The notes beneath the pieces are model-generated. The model was given only the letters and a program-made list of their open reading frames with translations, was not told the origin of the DNA and made no database searches. Positions 40,270-55,000 of a stretch of DNA of 64,000 nt are shown here, piece after piece. The DNA comes from Trogon surrucura (Eukaryota > Chordata > Aves > Trogoniformes > Trogonidae), in assembly GCA_020746105.1 (NCBI GenBank), contig CM036622.1, positions 39,471,477 to 39,535,476 on the forward strand, given 5' to 3'. A program made the translations under genes and the position numbers. Numbering within the stretch: the first letter of the stretch is position 1; the number at the start of each line of letters is the position of its first letter.

Positions 40270-42671
40270 GTAAGATTCACCGGGGATTGAATTGTGCTTG
40301 AAGTTGGGAAAAAGTACTGTTGAAAGAGCAGGTTTGCTCCTCAGGGACTGAAATGGCATTAAATAGAAATGTGTTTTTGAAAGTCTGTGTATGTCTACAC
40401 TATTTTTGTTTACAGTTGCTGAGTTAAACCATATTTTGAGAGGAATATTATTTATCAGATAGAATTTTCTGTAACTTTCATCTGTCGTTACATGAGATAA
40501 CCTGTTGGCTTGACACCTTAAGTTTTCTGTGTCTCATGTTTCACATCAACACATAACAACACATACTTCTATGAAAAATTATGCCTTATATGCAGCAGGT
40601 GTTCTGTTCCTTGGATGAAATTTACAGCCGGCCATGTTCTCTTCTTTACCTGAACTTTGTGATATCTTTCTGTTATAATGTTATTTTCTGCATGCATTTG
40701 GACAAAGAAGGTAATATTTTTCACACTTGTGCCAAACAAAAGGTTAAACATATTCTTGTATTTTTCTGAAAATACACTATGCTGAAAAACAAATAATGAA
40801 TGCAACTCTGATGTGGAACGTAAGAGTCATTAGAAAGTGTCACAAGCTATCTGAAGGAATGCATTTAAACAAGATATCACTCTGTTTCCTACTGGGAAAT
40901 TACAGGAGGCTTTTTAAAGTGCAAAGAAAGCAATGTTACACGTTATCGTACTTTTGTCCTTCATGTGCTTCAGTGGATCTTGCCAAAGAGTTTGCCAAAT
41001 TACTAGAGAAGTGACTGTTTTATCAGAGTATCTATCTTAGTCAAGATGAGGCATTAAAGTTTGTCTCCTAGTCTCTAGGAAACTCAGTAAGCCTGCTGAC
41101 AAAACTTCAGTTATTGCAGAATTTGTATCTTTCAAGACAGGTTTATCCTTTACTGGTTGAAGAAATGTGATAAATAACATACTCAAAAAATACAGGCACT
41201 TTCATATAGAGTGCTTTGATTTAGCTCTCAGAAAACAACACTGTTAATTACCTGCAGATTTCCCAAAGAATCTCCTCTATCATAGAATAGAGAATGGTCT
41301 CTGCAAGAAGCTTTGAATTTCGTTAAGGTGTCTGTTTCAAAACTTCTCGTAATACAGAAAGAAAGGGGACAAAAAACATAAGGATAGATTGCAGATGAAA
41401 CAGAACGGATCGCCAGCAGAAAATAAAGGGATTGGGAATAACCGGGGGGTTTACAACTGATAAATTAAACCATTAATCAGTAAGAAAATTGCTTGTAGGG
41501 AAAGGCACTGGAGTAGTAATTGAGATTTTAAGGATATAAGAGAATGATTAAAATTGAACCTGTGTTAGGACTTGCAAATCAAAAGAAATCAAATTAGCAA
41601 GTATTCTTTATCCACAGAAAAAAAAAAAAGATAGTTGGAAAAGTAAAACAGTAAATGGGTTGCTTTCCTTCAGCATTCAGTAAGAAATCTGATACTGAAT
41701 TCCAATGCAATGCATAGGTATTTGGACCAAAGGCACAGAAATGAAAATGACCTGACTGATGAGCCAAGACCTCTGTGTGCTTGTGTTGGAAATACGTCAT
41801 CTCTATTCACAAATACTAAAAAAGTAGTGTGTGTTGCAGTAGCAGAAGGTTTTCTGAGAACTCTGCCTCTAAGGGACATGACTGGAGAATAGCAAATGGA
41901 GAAAAAAAGGAATAGCCTAATCACAGTCTCATACCAATACCATTCAAGGCTTTATAATATTTTGAAGGAATTACTCATGCATTAGCCATTTCTAAGATAA
42001 GCTTCTGCATGAGTTTTGAAAATCCCACATATCAACACCAAGAAAAGGAAGAAAAGAATAAAAATGCACCTTAAATGACAAAATATGTAGAAGTATACCA
42101 GGTTTTATTTCCTAGTTAAGAAAAACAGAAAAAGGATGAATACTGTCCTGTCACAGAAGTGGCAAAGAAGGACAGTCTTCCTAGAAGCCCGGAGGCAGTT
42201 GTGTGGAGATTACAGTGGTCCTAAAAGTCACCGAGTTTGACTAATACTCTTCAGTGACACAGTAGACAAAGAGAAAATTTGTCAACATATTCTTTTATTG
42301 CTGTTTTCTCTTACGTAATTGATTCTGGTCTTCCTCTACTTGAGATGCTTGTATTCTAGTTTCTACAAAAGAAAACATAAGTCTGGAGTTTAAGAGCCTC
42401 TTTGGTCTCTCTGGGAATGTGGGTTTAACAAAAAAAAAAGTCTGGACAGGTCTCAAAGCTTCATTTGATTCAAGGTTCCCTGGCATTCCTCTAAAAACCA
42501 AAACTGATGCTTATCTTATCTTAGTTTGAGGTACATTGACAAAAATAATCCAGTCTGGAACGTATTTTTGGTAGTGATAAGGTGTTCAAATTGCATAATG
42601 TAAATGTTTTTTTCTTGTAACCTTTATTGTATATAGTTATGGGAGCACATTGTAAGGAATAAGGAGTGGGT

Positions 42672-42941
42672 TGTCCTGGTTTGAGAGGAGACAGGAACAC
42701 CAGCAGTGCAGAGAGAGTTGACAAGGAGCCCCTGGCAATCCCCCAGCACAGCAGGTACTGAAGACTCCAGGGCTCTCTTTAAGGGCCCTTATATACTGAA
42801 CGTGGTGATTGGTCCATTTGGGTCACCTGACCCATCCTCGCCTCCCCATAGGCACAGCTGCCCCCCCTCCCCGATTGTGGTTGCCCTGTGGTCCAGGCAG
42901 CCCCAGAAAGTTTTTACCCTGATGCTCTCAAACCAGGATAT
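42672..42941 (+). mobile_element. 270-bp element with 16-bp terminal inverted repeats
   Basis: The left end TGTCCTGGTTTGAGAG and right end CTCTCAAACCAGGATA are inverted repeats (15 of 16 bases). The flanks AAGGAGTGGGT (42661-42671) and AAGGGGTGAGT (42942-42952) agree at 9 of 11 bases and may be a decayed target duplication. Inside is a CCCTTATATACTGAACG TATA-like box (about 42787) and GC-rich text. Some avian ERV-L solo LTRs begin TGTCCTGGTTT and have extended inverted ends, so a solo LTR is as likely as a DNA-transposon MITE. Confidence 0.6.
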
Positions 42942-43198
42942 AAGGGGTGAGTTTTTCTGTGGTTTTAATTAAATGTATTTGGAATAGTTAACTGTATGGA
43001 CTCTTCCAGGTAGTTTAGTAACTCAGCATGGAAATAGAGTGAATTTTCAGTAGCTGCTTAGGCAAAAGAAGTCAACTTTCTGAGGAGATTGAAAGTTGAT
43101 AGATTTTATATATTTAGTGCTTCTCAAGTTTGTTTGATGCTAGATGTTTTTATATGTGTCCACTATTGTTGCTTAGATCTATAATGTGAATGCTTAGG

Positions 43199-43312
43199 AT
43201 CATAGAATCATAGAATCATAGAATGTTAGGGATTGGAAGGGACCTCGAAAGATCATCAAGTCCAATCCCCCTGCCAGAGCAGGAATGCCTAGACTATGTC
43301 ACACAGGAACGT
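43199..43312 (-). repeat. Short CR1 3' fragment
   Basis: Three ATCATAGA-type terminal units followed by GAATGTTAGGGATTGGAAGG and TCCAATCCCCCTGCCAGAGC. This is the last ~110 bp of a relatively well preserved CR1 subfamily. Confidence 0.9.
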
Positions 43313-46300
43313 GTGATGTCGACTTTCTTTCTTTTTTCTGTAGTATGTAACTAAGGGGAATTAGTAGAAGGTGGAAGGTGGGCTCTGGCACCCCTCTGTG
43401 AAAAGATACATGTAGACCAGGAGGAAAAGATACCAATGGATGCAAGTAGAGATAAAGTTTCTGTATGTATTAGAATGGGCAACAGGGTTGGTGTACTAGG
43501 TTGCTGCCATTTCTCTTAGTGCTGCTGAAAACAGCTATTCTTAGTTGGCACATTAGTAACATCGGTGAGAGGCCACAGTGTTTGAGAATGTGACCACTTG
43601 TATGGTGGTGGATGTTCCCAGTGAGGGTTTGTGAGCAAATGCATAGCAATGGTGCTTTGCGGGTGATGGTTAATTTTCTACTGAAATGAAACACAGTTTG
43701 GTGACTGTCCTGATTCTCTCTGGTATTTGACTTCTGAGTTAGTATTGAAATCTGTTTACATTTGGTTCTCCTGTTGGATCAGGAGAGTAGTTGGGGTGTA
43801 TATCAAATATGTTTATCTGGCTCTTACTACTCATTGGGTATTCTCTGGATGTCAGACTAGGGGCAGCTTTAGTCTAAAGTGCTGAGGCCACTCTCAGGTC
43901 ACAAAATATGACTCCTCTTTGTGCCAAACTGAGCTCCCTTCTGTAGTGGATGCACAGTGAAGTGCCTAGTGCCAGCAAACAGCTACTGTGGCTGCACACG
44001 CAAATCAAGATCATTTGAGCAATAATGACTGGAGTCTTTGCTATTTCTATGGTCCAATTTCAAAATTATTCCTTTGATTGCATTCATACTTTTTCCCGTT
44101 GTTTGTCCAGTGGTTTTTCTGTGTGTTTGTTTTATTTTTCATAAAGCCAGACGACAGACCTCTGGAAACACAGGAAAGGAATATTGATGAGAACAAACAA
44201 GATGGGAAAATTGCGCTTGTAACACATTGAAGTGAAAAGATGAGGCTTCAAAAATTGTACTAGTGCTTAAAAAAAAAAATCCTCAATAAATAAAAAATAT
44301 TTTACCAGACTAAAAATACATAATTTTAACTCTCTTACCAGCCAGACAACACTAATACAATACATTAATATTTAAAATGTACTAAAATTCATATATAATA
44401 AACATAATACAATGCTTGTCTTTCCTGTTATATTATACAAAGACTTTCTATGTAATACACCAGATTTCAGAGCGGTTACGTTGACCAATACTAAGTACTA
44501 CAAATACTAAGGACTACAATGAGAGTGCTTTTATTTGTGTCTGATCTGTAAGAAGACTCTATCCTTAAGCAGGAAAAGTAATTACATTTACTGGACTGTA
44601 ATTAAACAATCTTGTTATCAATTAGAAATACATCTTCATTAAGCAGTTTTTAAATTACACTGAATATGTACTATCCAGCTAACCATGCTGTGGAGATTAG
44701 AATTTCAGGGAGTCATTATACATAGTTAATTAATTAAGGTTATCTTTGTAGTTGTGTGTCTAAATGCTGATTTGGCCCAAAGTATAGCAACTAAATTATT
44801 TCGTTGTGTTTTTATTATGTGATAAAAGTGGAAGGGATTACTTTCTCTTTTGTGTTTTAGAAAATAATTTACTTTCTCTTTAGAAAAGAAGCTACATGCT
44901 ATTTGGTTGTCCTTTTTTTAATTTTTTTTTTTAATTCTCTCCTCTTTTTTTTCTTTTAAATGAGCTCATTATTGGTCTGTTTTAATGTGCAAATGAAGTA
45001 TTTTATCCCCAGTGGTACAATTGCAAATTGTATTCCATTTTTTTATTTTTTAAAAAAAATACATTTTTGGTAGTTGAGACATTTTCTCACAATCTGATTT
45101 TGTCTTCAAAAGTACTAACTTCTAGTAAGTAAGAACAACAGATTTTTGAGGAGAAGTCCTACAAGGTAGCATGCAACTTTTAACACCACAGTGGATTTGT
45201 TCAATACCTTTTCCAGTTAAGTATTTTATGTGACAAGGTATGGAAATTCCACATCTTCTCTGAGGAATGTCTTCCAGTGAGGAATGTAGGAGTTATTTTC
45301 CTAAACAAGTTTACCTTAGAATGTACTCTTACATGTACTGTTTTGCTGGTGGTGATAGTTATCTTCAAGATGGAAGGAAATAGAAGGCTTAGACTGACAA
45401 ATTCAACAATCTGGATCTCTATATTGAGGTGTTTTGGTTTTTTTCCACTGAATCTGACTGTAGCATTTAGTCAACTCAGATGGTGAGTCATCTGTGTTCA
45501 GGATGTTGGAATGATAATGCCAGAATACTGCTGTTGTGGAGAAACAGAGAACTGATTTCCCTTCAGGTCACAGTATGATTCATATGACCTGCATTCATTT
45601 TTGCTCTTTTCTCTCCCCACCCCAAATGCTAGGGATTATGGTGCAACATGCCAGAAACATCGATTAATAAATCTTATGTATTTGGTTTATATTGTAATAG
45701 TTGGAATGAAACAGCTTTTGAATTTGATGTTGATCGCCTACTCACAGGGTTTTCAGCAATCACTTCACAATATAAATAAACTGAAAAAAAAAATTGTAGA
45801 ATCAGCTGAATTTTTCATATATGAGAATTCAGGAAATACTGATGTTCCATAAGAGAAAAAACAGGTCAAACTTGTCTAACTTATCTTGTTTTCCCTGCTT
45901 GTACCCAGAGATTTCAAAGTAAATACATTTGGACAAATCAGTTTTGCCTGGTGAGAACCTTTCCATTGAGTAAATTATCAATTATTTCTTTACAAATGGA
46001 TCCAGTAGCTATTTTTTATTTTTAGAAGCAATTTCTTTGACCTTTGCTCTTTTTCCTCTTTTTTTGCAGATAATAGCATAATCCTGAGGTCAGGTCCTTA
46101 TCACACTGGACCCAGGTGCTTCATGCAGTTTGAAACTACTAGGGGGAAAAAAAAAAAACAACCTCAAACCTTTACCTTGGTCAAACCTAATCAAATATAT
46201 AAGGCAGTTTGCCACCATCTGCAACGGGGCAGCAACATTGTGTGAAGTTCACCAGTGAGTGGTCTGAATCCAGTGATTTGAGAAGGAATCTTTTTTCAGT

Positions 46301-48700
46301 TTCTTTATTCTAAAACTAAACCAAGTTTTTATTCTGTGTAACTGTTAAAGTTTGCATTTTTAAAGTCAGATGTTTTACTCAATTAAAGAAATGCAACTGA
46401 ACAAACCCAAAGCTTGGTGTCACACAAAAAAAATGTTTCTGATTATGTTTTTTGAGAAATCTCTATTATCTGATTCAAGTGTTAGAGTTCCTCACTTAAC
46501 TTTTGGGTTTTGTTTTGGTTTTTTTGTACATAAACATAAAGCTCAAGATATCTGTATAACTGGAAATGAGCAAAGTAGCTTAAAGTCTTTTTCTGTCTTC
46601 CTGAGGTAAAAATACTACTCTGACAAATGGAAAAAGTGTCTCTTGAAAGACTTATTGCTAGAATCTGAATAGCACTTGTAACAGAAGGATGTAGTTAAGA
46701 TATAGCCTACTGGCCACGCTGGAAACCAAACTGTGACCTAGATACTTTCAAATTGTCTCTTTATGATATGTTTGCTGAGTGGGAAGGTTTTTACCTATAT
46801 AGAAAATCAGCAAGGAATTTCTGGGACAAATTCTAAATCAAAGAGCCTGATAAACCTTAGTACAATCTTTTCTTGCAGGATTTTGGAGTTGAGAGGAGCT
46901 AACATGTAGCTTGGCAATAAAAATAACTGCATGTTTCCTTTGAAAGGTGAATTTAGTACATTATCAATCTCACTGTGATTTTCAAGATCAGAGCAAGAAT
47001 TACATTTAGACTCTGATCAAAATAATTGTTTTAATATGAAGATACTATAATCTTAGAAAGAAGGGTATAGGCAAATAAATACAATTTAGCAGACACATTG
47101 GAAATTACTTAGACACGGAAGAATGCTTGTGGGAATAACATTCCCCTCTGTTGGATTTCCTCTCCGTATAAAATTTACTATCAGTAGTGCTTAAGATACT
47201 AAAAGTATTCAATCTCTCTGATAAATATACTATATTTTTATTTTGATTTTCAATTCACTCATTTTTTAAGAGTCAACTACAAGGTGTAGGAAACCACAGT
47301 GAGATTTTTATCATCACTAAGTGCAGCACATCTTTACCTCAGAATGACTTACTACACAGAACTTTAAGTGTTATTACAATTAAAATTCATGACATAGGTT
47401 TGTCTAGAAAAATTACAAGCCTAGGATCTGGGAAGTGTATCTGTAGGAGAGGATGCTTGTTGAGTGATAGTATGAGAGACTTTTATATGGGACAATGTTA
47501 ATTAGTTTTAGACATTGGATGTTTGCCAAGGTATGGAAGGTTCCCTGAAGGGTTACTCCTACGAACTCCAGATGCTGAAGAGTAGGAAACATAAATGAAA
47601 AGCTTAAATCACAACATTTTGTCTTCTGTTTTGTTCAAAACAGGAAAGAATAGCTATAAAGTAATAAATACTTTTCAAAAGAGAGAAAAATAGGGAACAA
47701 CTGAAGAATTACTTGACGAGGAAGGAAGTATAAACACAAAGCTTGCAAAGATTCTTGTGCTACAGTCCCCTCTCCTTCACATTCATGTAGCTGCCTTTTG
47801 TCCACAGAAATTTAATTGGGTCAGCACTAGAACCCTTTCTATTGGAGCTACCTGCAGGCTACTGGTTGGCTATATCTAATACAATATATAATTTATCATA
47901 GATGTTGTAAGGGAGGCTTTTGGAAAGTATATATGCCATCAAGCACGTTGAAAAGTTTGGAACTTGGACTATGGTAGGTAAGATTGTTATGCAGATAGGC
48001 TGGTGCTGAGGATAGCAGGAAAAATGGAGATGAGTGATGGTGGAGATCTGTGTTTGAGAATGTGTTATTGCGTAAATTTTATAGCAAAGATATACATCTT
48101 CTATTTTCAACTAACTACACTGACCCTCTAGACACTCTGGTGTCACAATGTCCTCAAGCTTTCTTGCATGTTTGCAATTTTCCCTCTTCTTTAGACCGTG
48201 AACTTAAGTCTCCAAGAGTTATATACCCTTTGTGCTGTTGCTAGGTGGCTAAGGGATTACCTAAAAGCAGCAAATTCTACTAAATTAAGAACATTTGAAC
48301 TGCCAGCTTTTACAGTGTTGACTTATCTGGAAAGCTCCATGCACACATACAAATATAGAGGGTTTTTCTCAATGCTTAGAAGGATCTTTTTATGTTTGTT
48401 GTTGCTCTGATCAGCTACTAGGTTACATCTCTAAGTGGGAAGCAGTAACTATGTACTGCTCCCACACAGACAATTGTATGTCCTTTAGGGAAGAAGTACA
48501 TGTACGTTCAAGCTAAAATAATTTTGTCTGCAAGTCATATTTCCAATGCACAGAAATGCTCTTCTTTTAAAAGTATATATTGAGTTGTAAGATATGTGTG
48601 AACTTTGAAATAGCCTTTAAAGTCTGTCAAGTTGATGTGTTTCATGCAAGAATTACAGTATGGATCACAACATGAGGGTTACTGCAGGAATAAACATCTC

Positions 48701-49085
48701 TGCTGGGTTGACCCTGGTCAGATACCATGTGCCCACCAAAACTGCACTATTGCTCCCCTCAGCGGGACACAGGAGAGAAAACATAACAAAAGGCTTGTGG
48801 GTCAAGATAAGGAGAGGGATAACACTTGGTAATTACTGTCATGGGCAAAAAGACTCCGGGAAATTTGTTTAATTTATTACCAATCAAATCAGAGGAGGGT
48901 AATGAGAAACAACTACGTTATCAGAGAGGCACTACCGCCATCACTACTGGGCTCAGCCTTGGCCATTGCTGAGTCGGTGGATCTAGCTGGCATTGGCTCT
49001 GCTGCACGTGGGGGACGCTTGTAGCAGCTTCTCACAGAAGTCACAATTGCAGCCTCCACTGCTACAGTAAATTGCAGGAGGTTGA
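48701..49085 (+). repeat. Solo LTR of the same family with a central deletion
   Basis: Starts TGCTGGGTTGACCCTGGTCA and continues through GTGGGTCAAGATAAGGAGAGG to AATGAGAAACAACTACG near 48900. It then jumps to GTTATCAGAGAGGCACTACC and ends through GGCTCTGCTGCACGTGGGG and CAGCTTCTCACAGAAGTCAC. The C-rich middle present in 34145-34920 is absent. Confidence 0.7.
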
Positions 49086-52000
49086 AATTTTGCTTGGTTT
49101 TTGGTTTTTTGTTGGGAGGGGTTTTTTTTTTTCGAGTGTTGGAGATGGTGAAAGTTTGGATTTAAGTGCATTATTTCCCTGCGGATGAGAAAACTAATTG
49201 GCCAGGACATATGACTTTTTTTTTTTTTTAGTCATTGTTTATTTGCAATTATGTGTGCTTTTGTGTGAGCAAACTAGATAACACGTTATCTTATAGCTTC
49301 CAAGCTACGCTGAACTAAACCATGCCTTAATTCATCCTCTGTGTAGCCACGTGGAGACCAAAACTGTGGTGATTCTCCATGCTGTCAGTGAGAAAGGTTT
49401 GTCTCTGATCCCAAACTGGCTTCTCCCTTTTTATCTCTAGTTTTGCACAGAATTAGAGCACCTAGGAAGCTGTATAAATTCCCTGGATGGATTTTGGATA
49501 TTGACTGTGTATAAACACATGCATTGCACCTATACCAATCTTGGAGAAGTGTCTTTGTTGGAAAAGAAACAGTACTGTAGTACTGTAGGATATGTGACAG
49601 TGGCTTCTTTAACGTAAGAGCAAGGTGAGATTATATAGTAAGGATTGACTAAATTCTAACATTAAAGCTCTGGGTCATTAACTTAGTGTATTAGAAAATT
49701 ATTTTTATTGCTTCATGAGTTTCCTTGGTTCCATTTAGAACTTTTCAATTTTATACTTTAATCCTTTTACCATTCATCCTTTTAACTATTGTATTTTCCA
49801 CTGATGCAATGCCTGCTCAGCAGAGCTTAGTGGCAAAAGTTGTGTAAATAATAAAAAAAAAAGTTAGCTTCATTTTACAACACTGTAGTCATTTTACAAT
49901 GACTACCTGCAGTTAAATGGGGCCTGCATTATGCAGTCCTTGCACGCTCCGGTTTCCTACACAAGCTAATGATAGTGCAGCTTTGCATGACTAGGAGCTG
50001 AACAAACCATTTTCTGAGCAATGCTACATAGCGCTCAATATCCTAATACTTGTTTTTCACAGAGAATTCTAGTTTACAAGTAGTTATTTTTCCTCTCGTA
50101 ACTTTATTCTCAGATTTTAGATACTCTCTTGCAAACCATTCTTGCAAATCATTCTCATTAATGTGCATGGTTTGATTTGTATTGTAGTCTATTTAAAAAA
50201 AAAAATTTAAATATAGACCAGTAGAAGTTTTTTAGCCATACATTATTAACAGCCTTCAATAGGTGAAAAAAACTTTTTATTTGCTTTTCTTTTCTTCATC
50301 CTTTCTGTAAATTGATACTTTGTTAATATGAATTGTGTTTCAAAAATGGAAGAAAGATCTCCTAAAACTTTTGTTTAATATTTTATTGTGTGGAAAATAT
50401 TGTGTTTACATGTCACAGAAATCCACAGAGATTATCTTTCCGTCTCTTTGTCTTTTAGAGGTGAAGGTGAGGCAATTTGGCAGAATACATTTTAAGGCTA
50501 CACAGCAACTATCCATTATTATAGTTCTAGTGTTTTAATAGGTATCTTAAATTTTTTCTCCATTTGTCAAGGCTTCTGTTATGCTATCGGCAAAGTCTAT
50601 CAGTATGGTTTTTGTTATAAGATCAGCAAAAAGCCACTGGCTGAGAATGTTTTATTTAATCTAAGTAGCTGAGAATTTTTTTTTTTGCTAATGGATCATA
50701 AGATAATAGCAGATATCTAAAAATGTGCATACAGCTGTGTAACCAGTAACATAAGATGTAACAGTATAGTAAGCATACTTCATTCAGTTTTTGTATCTAA
50801 ATCGATAGATGTAATGCTTCTACAGCTATCTTTCTAATACTTTGCGCCCTTTAGAATACTTTTCAGCATGCTTTTGCTAAAGAAAGCAGGACACAAGTCA
50901 CTGTAAACACAAAAGTTATTGATATAATCAATGCTTTATTATGACCTACGAAAAACACACTGCTGCAGAATTGTAAGTTCTCAATTTGAAGATGAGAATA
51001 TACAACACAGCTGTGTATTTGAATATAATAAAGAAGTTGATAAATTATCGAATTACTCTTTCTTAGCTTTCTAAAATTATATAATTATTTATATTGTCAT
51101 TAAAATATATTGTACAGTAAGACCCAAGTTAGACTTTAATAGGTGTTGTAATGTGACCCAACAATGAGTTTTACAGTATTTTATTTCTCTATATATATAT
51201 GTTTTATATGGCAGAGCCATTGTGTACATGAAAAAGATGGTGTAGATCTAATCAGCTTTCTCTGTGTAGTCTATACCCACTAAGTTCAATGTCTCCTAGA
51301 CTCCTAGAAGTCCCCTACAAAACATTTTCCTTAATCATCCAGAGGTATTCTACAATGCTGGACTCTGAACTTCCCCTAATATCTGCAAGTAGGCTGTGTC
51401 TGTACCTCACACATTCTTTCTTTTTTTTTTCATTTTATGTTGCATCCTTACCTGTCACATCTAACAAAAGTTCTTGTCCAAGCTGTCATCATCACACATC
51501 TTGGTTACGGCAGCATTGTCCCTCCTTGCTTGGATGACTGCAGGGCTTTTAGGATGATGTTCCCCAGAAAGTAGCTAGAGAGAGGATTCTTCCAACCACT
51601 GCTTTGACTATATCGTTCTTCCTTTTGTGTCTCTGTTCATTTTTTCTTATTTCATCAAATGTTAATTATTGACTCTGCTTTCAAAACCTTCATAATTTAC
51701 TCCCACTACGTCTATCATTCCTCATTTAGCAAGTAAATTTGAATATATTTCAAATACTGGATTTTAATCCAGGGTGTCATATGGACAGGATAACCTGTCT
51801 TCTACCAGCGTACAATAGCAATAGATTGTCTATATTTTAACAGGTATCACATCCTTATCAAGGTTAAGAGCACAATTTGACAATACTCTTAAAACTTACT
51901 GAACAGGAAGCAGGTATCTCTTTCAAAATAACTTCATTCCAAATGTGCATGAAACAAAGACTGAGTACAGGAAAGAATTAGGCACGTGCTTTGCCCATAA

Positions 52001-55000
52001 ATCCAGAGAATCAAAGCATAGTACACTAATCTTTGACGTTTGAGCTTCTTTTACAACTTTTTCATCTTCAGTCTCTACCCTTCTTTCTTTAATAACCTCT
52101 TTTGTTCCAGTAGTGTGAAGTCCTCAGAGCTGGTATTGGCATGCAAAAGCTGGAACCAATATATCCAGAAAATTTCAAGGCCGTCTTTTTTAAAATATTT
52201 TTTCTTATAACTGAAGCATGTATGAGTATTCCCAAAGAAATTCTCAGCAGTCAACTGTAAAATTTTTTTGTAAAGGCAGGCTAGACTGCAACATTCAAAG
52301 CTCTGCTGATATTTCACAAGCATACATGTACTGCAATAGTAATCAAAATGAAGACTTTCCCCCTTTTCAGGCTGGCTCAGGAAAGCAATTTATAGTTCAT
52401 AATGTCTTGGAGGGGGGAAGGCAAAAATAATCCCAAACCAAAAACCCAGCCAAAACATTTGTAAATGCCATGAGCTAAACACATTCATTTGTGTTTTTTT
52501 TTTTTACTTGGAAACGAGAGAAGAACAATTTGCATGTGATTTAGAAAGTATTATGGATTTAACATTATTTCTTAAATATACAGGCAGATTTTACCCTAAT
52601 TCTGTAGATTCTAATTTGTGTAGACTTTGCTGATTTTTACATGATGGAATTAAAAATTGATTAGAAGATTGATCTCTATTTCTTCTTTGCCACCTCCTCT
52701 TTATCTCCAAAGGATATGTTAATGAAAATGAGAATCATGTTATTTACTAGAAGGACAAACATTTTGAAGTTTTCTGGTGAAAAGCAAAAATTTCAACAAA
52801 ATAATCTGAAAAAAAGTTGTCTAATCAGAACAGTATCTACAAAGTTATTTTTGAGGGAAATATCCCACATGGCGTAGCCAAAATCCCTGGAATATGTAGA
52901 AAGGAAAAACACTTCTTTTTGTTCTTGGAAAGTACATTTCTGGAATTTTTTTCATTATAAATTTTAGGTTATAAGTTTTAGGCTATCACTGTACGAACAC
53001 CTTAGGAACATGTAGATGTTACATGTAGATGACGGAGGGAAGAACTTCTCAGGAATTGGCATACTTTTTCAGACTCTGAAAATTAGTTTTCCTCCTTGTG
53101 AATGAAGTGTGTCCTCACTACAAACTATTTCCACCCAGTACCCCAAAACAATCTCCTTTCTAATGTTACTAAAATACAGAAGTTGTCAGAAGATTACTTT
53201 TTTTCATCTTCAGCTCATATTCTGGTGTAGCATCAGCGAAACAGGAAGTACAGAAAAATTGTACAACATTTTTTTGTTTGGTAGGTTTTTGTTGTTTAAA
53301 AAATTATTGAGGCTAACTAAGTATTCCGAGCAGTGCCAGTGTGGACATTCCTCATGACTAATTTCACTCTTCTGCAACAAAAAGAATCCACGTGGAAATA
53401 TTTTTTTGCTGCTGCTATTTTTAGGGCAGTTCAAGCAGCAGTTTCAGGCACAGATTTATCAAGCCAGATAGGAAAGATGGCTGGACCTTTAAAAAACAAA
53501 TTTTTGAAGTGAAAATATTAAAACCACAGAAGTGCTTGAGCAGCCAAGCATTTACAGTGCACATCTATTCATTCTGCTTCTGTGAGGGTATAAAACTAGT
53601 CATGAAAATAAAGTACAACTGAGGATTTCTGAGCTCAGCATGTGCATCTTCCCTAATATAAGGTCTTCTTCCAAAGCACACAAACAATTTAAAAGCCCAT
53701 ATTCTACTTACTTCCAAGAGGCTTTTTGACTCAATATCACTTAAGTATTAATAAAGTTCACCCTTTTCCTCTCTTCATCAGTAACAAGCTTATAGCAGTG
53801 CTCCAGCCCTCTTGGTGTGTTTGTTTCAAGCTCTTCATGAGAAGGATTCTTTGTAGTTTTGTTTGGCTTGATGAAATGGGACTCGATTATAATAACAAAC
53901 ACAGGAACTGCAATAGTAAATTTTAAGTACATAAACAAATGTTAAGTTTCTACATGCTCTTAGAGACCTCTGAGTACCCTGAGAAGCCAGTAAAAGTTTT
54001 TGGAAAAAAAAAAAACCATTGGAAAAATGTGGCAACATAATATGAGTTCTTGCAGAACACTTGGATTTTCTAATGTGCTTATTTTAAAAAATTGAAAATT
54101 AATAAACAGCACAGTTTTGCTATTTTTTTTTAATGTTACTGAGGCTTCTGGGACACTTGTGTCAGTGTAAGGCAATGATAGATGTACATAACAGTTTAAT
54201 GAATAATCTCTGTTGTACTTTAGTAATGAATAGTTAAGAATATTCAGTAAAGATTATTTTCAGTAATGTACTAAAGCAAAATTGGAATGGCTTATTCTAT
54301 TTGGAATCACTGTTCAGCTTTCTCTGAGGCTCTTACCTTTGTGTTCATAATGTCTTATGCAGGAGTAAATCATATATCCTAAGGGCAAACAGCAATCAGT
54401 ATCTCTACATCTTTAATTTCTACTCACTTCTATGTAAATGTTTATGTGTCCATTTCTGCTTCCTTAGAGCTGACTGTGAGCTATATTCCTTGTAGTGAAA
54501 TATCAATGATATTAATAAGAATTCCACATCTGGATCTAGGATAGATTTTACATGTCTGTTGCAATGAATGTATCAAGATTAATCTCTTATTTTCCAAAGA
54601 ATGCAAGGGTAAGATAGGAATTGATACAGATGTATTAGCTCTCTCCATAGTGCCAACCTTTCCAAATAATTGCCCTGAGCTTTCACCCGGTTCTGGCAAA
54701 TCACAATTCTATGCAGATCACAAGGGATGGCAGGATTATTGGCCTTTCCATCCACATTCATTTTGAAACTCTGTGTTTATGAAATGTCATGAGAAAAATA
54801 CTGCATTTGCTAACCTTCCTTATGATTAGCTAAGCTGGGGTTTAGGGGCCAGAGAATGACTTTCTTCCACTGCATGGTTACCGCAAAATAAGCACATCTG
54901 CTGTAACTCTAAAAGTGCGGATCCAGTAATGCTTTCCTAATCACCACAGATATGGCACACAGGACATTTCTCCAGTTCTTGGCTCTTGATTCCCAGTGAA

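Noticed and set aside
43946-44035. Cys-rich translation after ccttctgtag as the missing EGF half
   Set aside because: Correct phase, but cysteine spacing (C-x3-C-x8-C-x-C) is not an EGF C-terminal half and it stops within 30 codons.
46071-46140. Excellent polypyrimidine tract and AG as a MALRD1 acceptor
   Set aside because: In phase 2 the next codons are stops, so it cannot extend the protein except as an immediate terminator.
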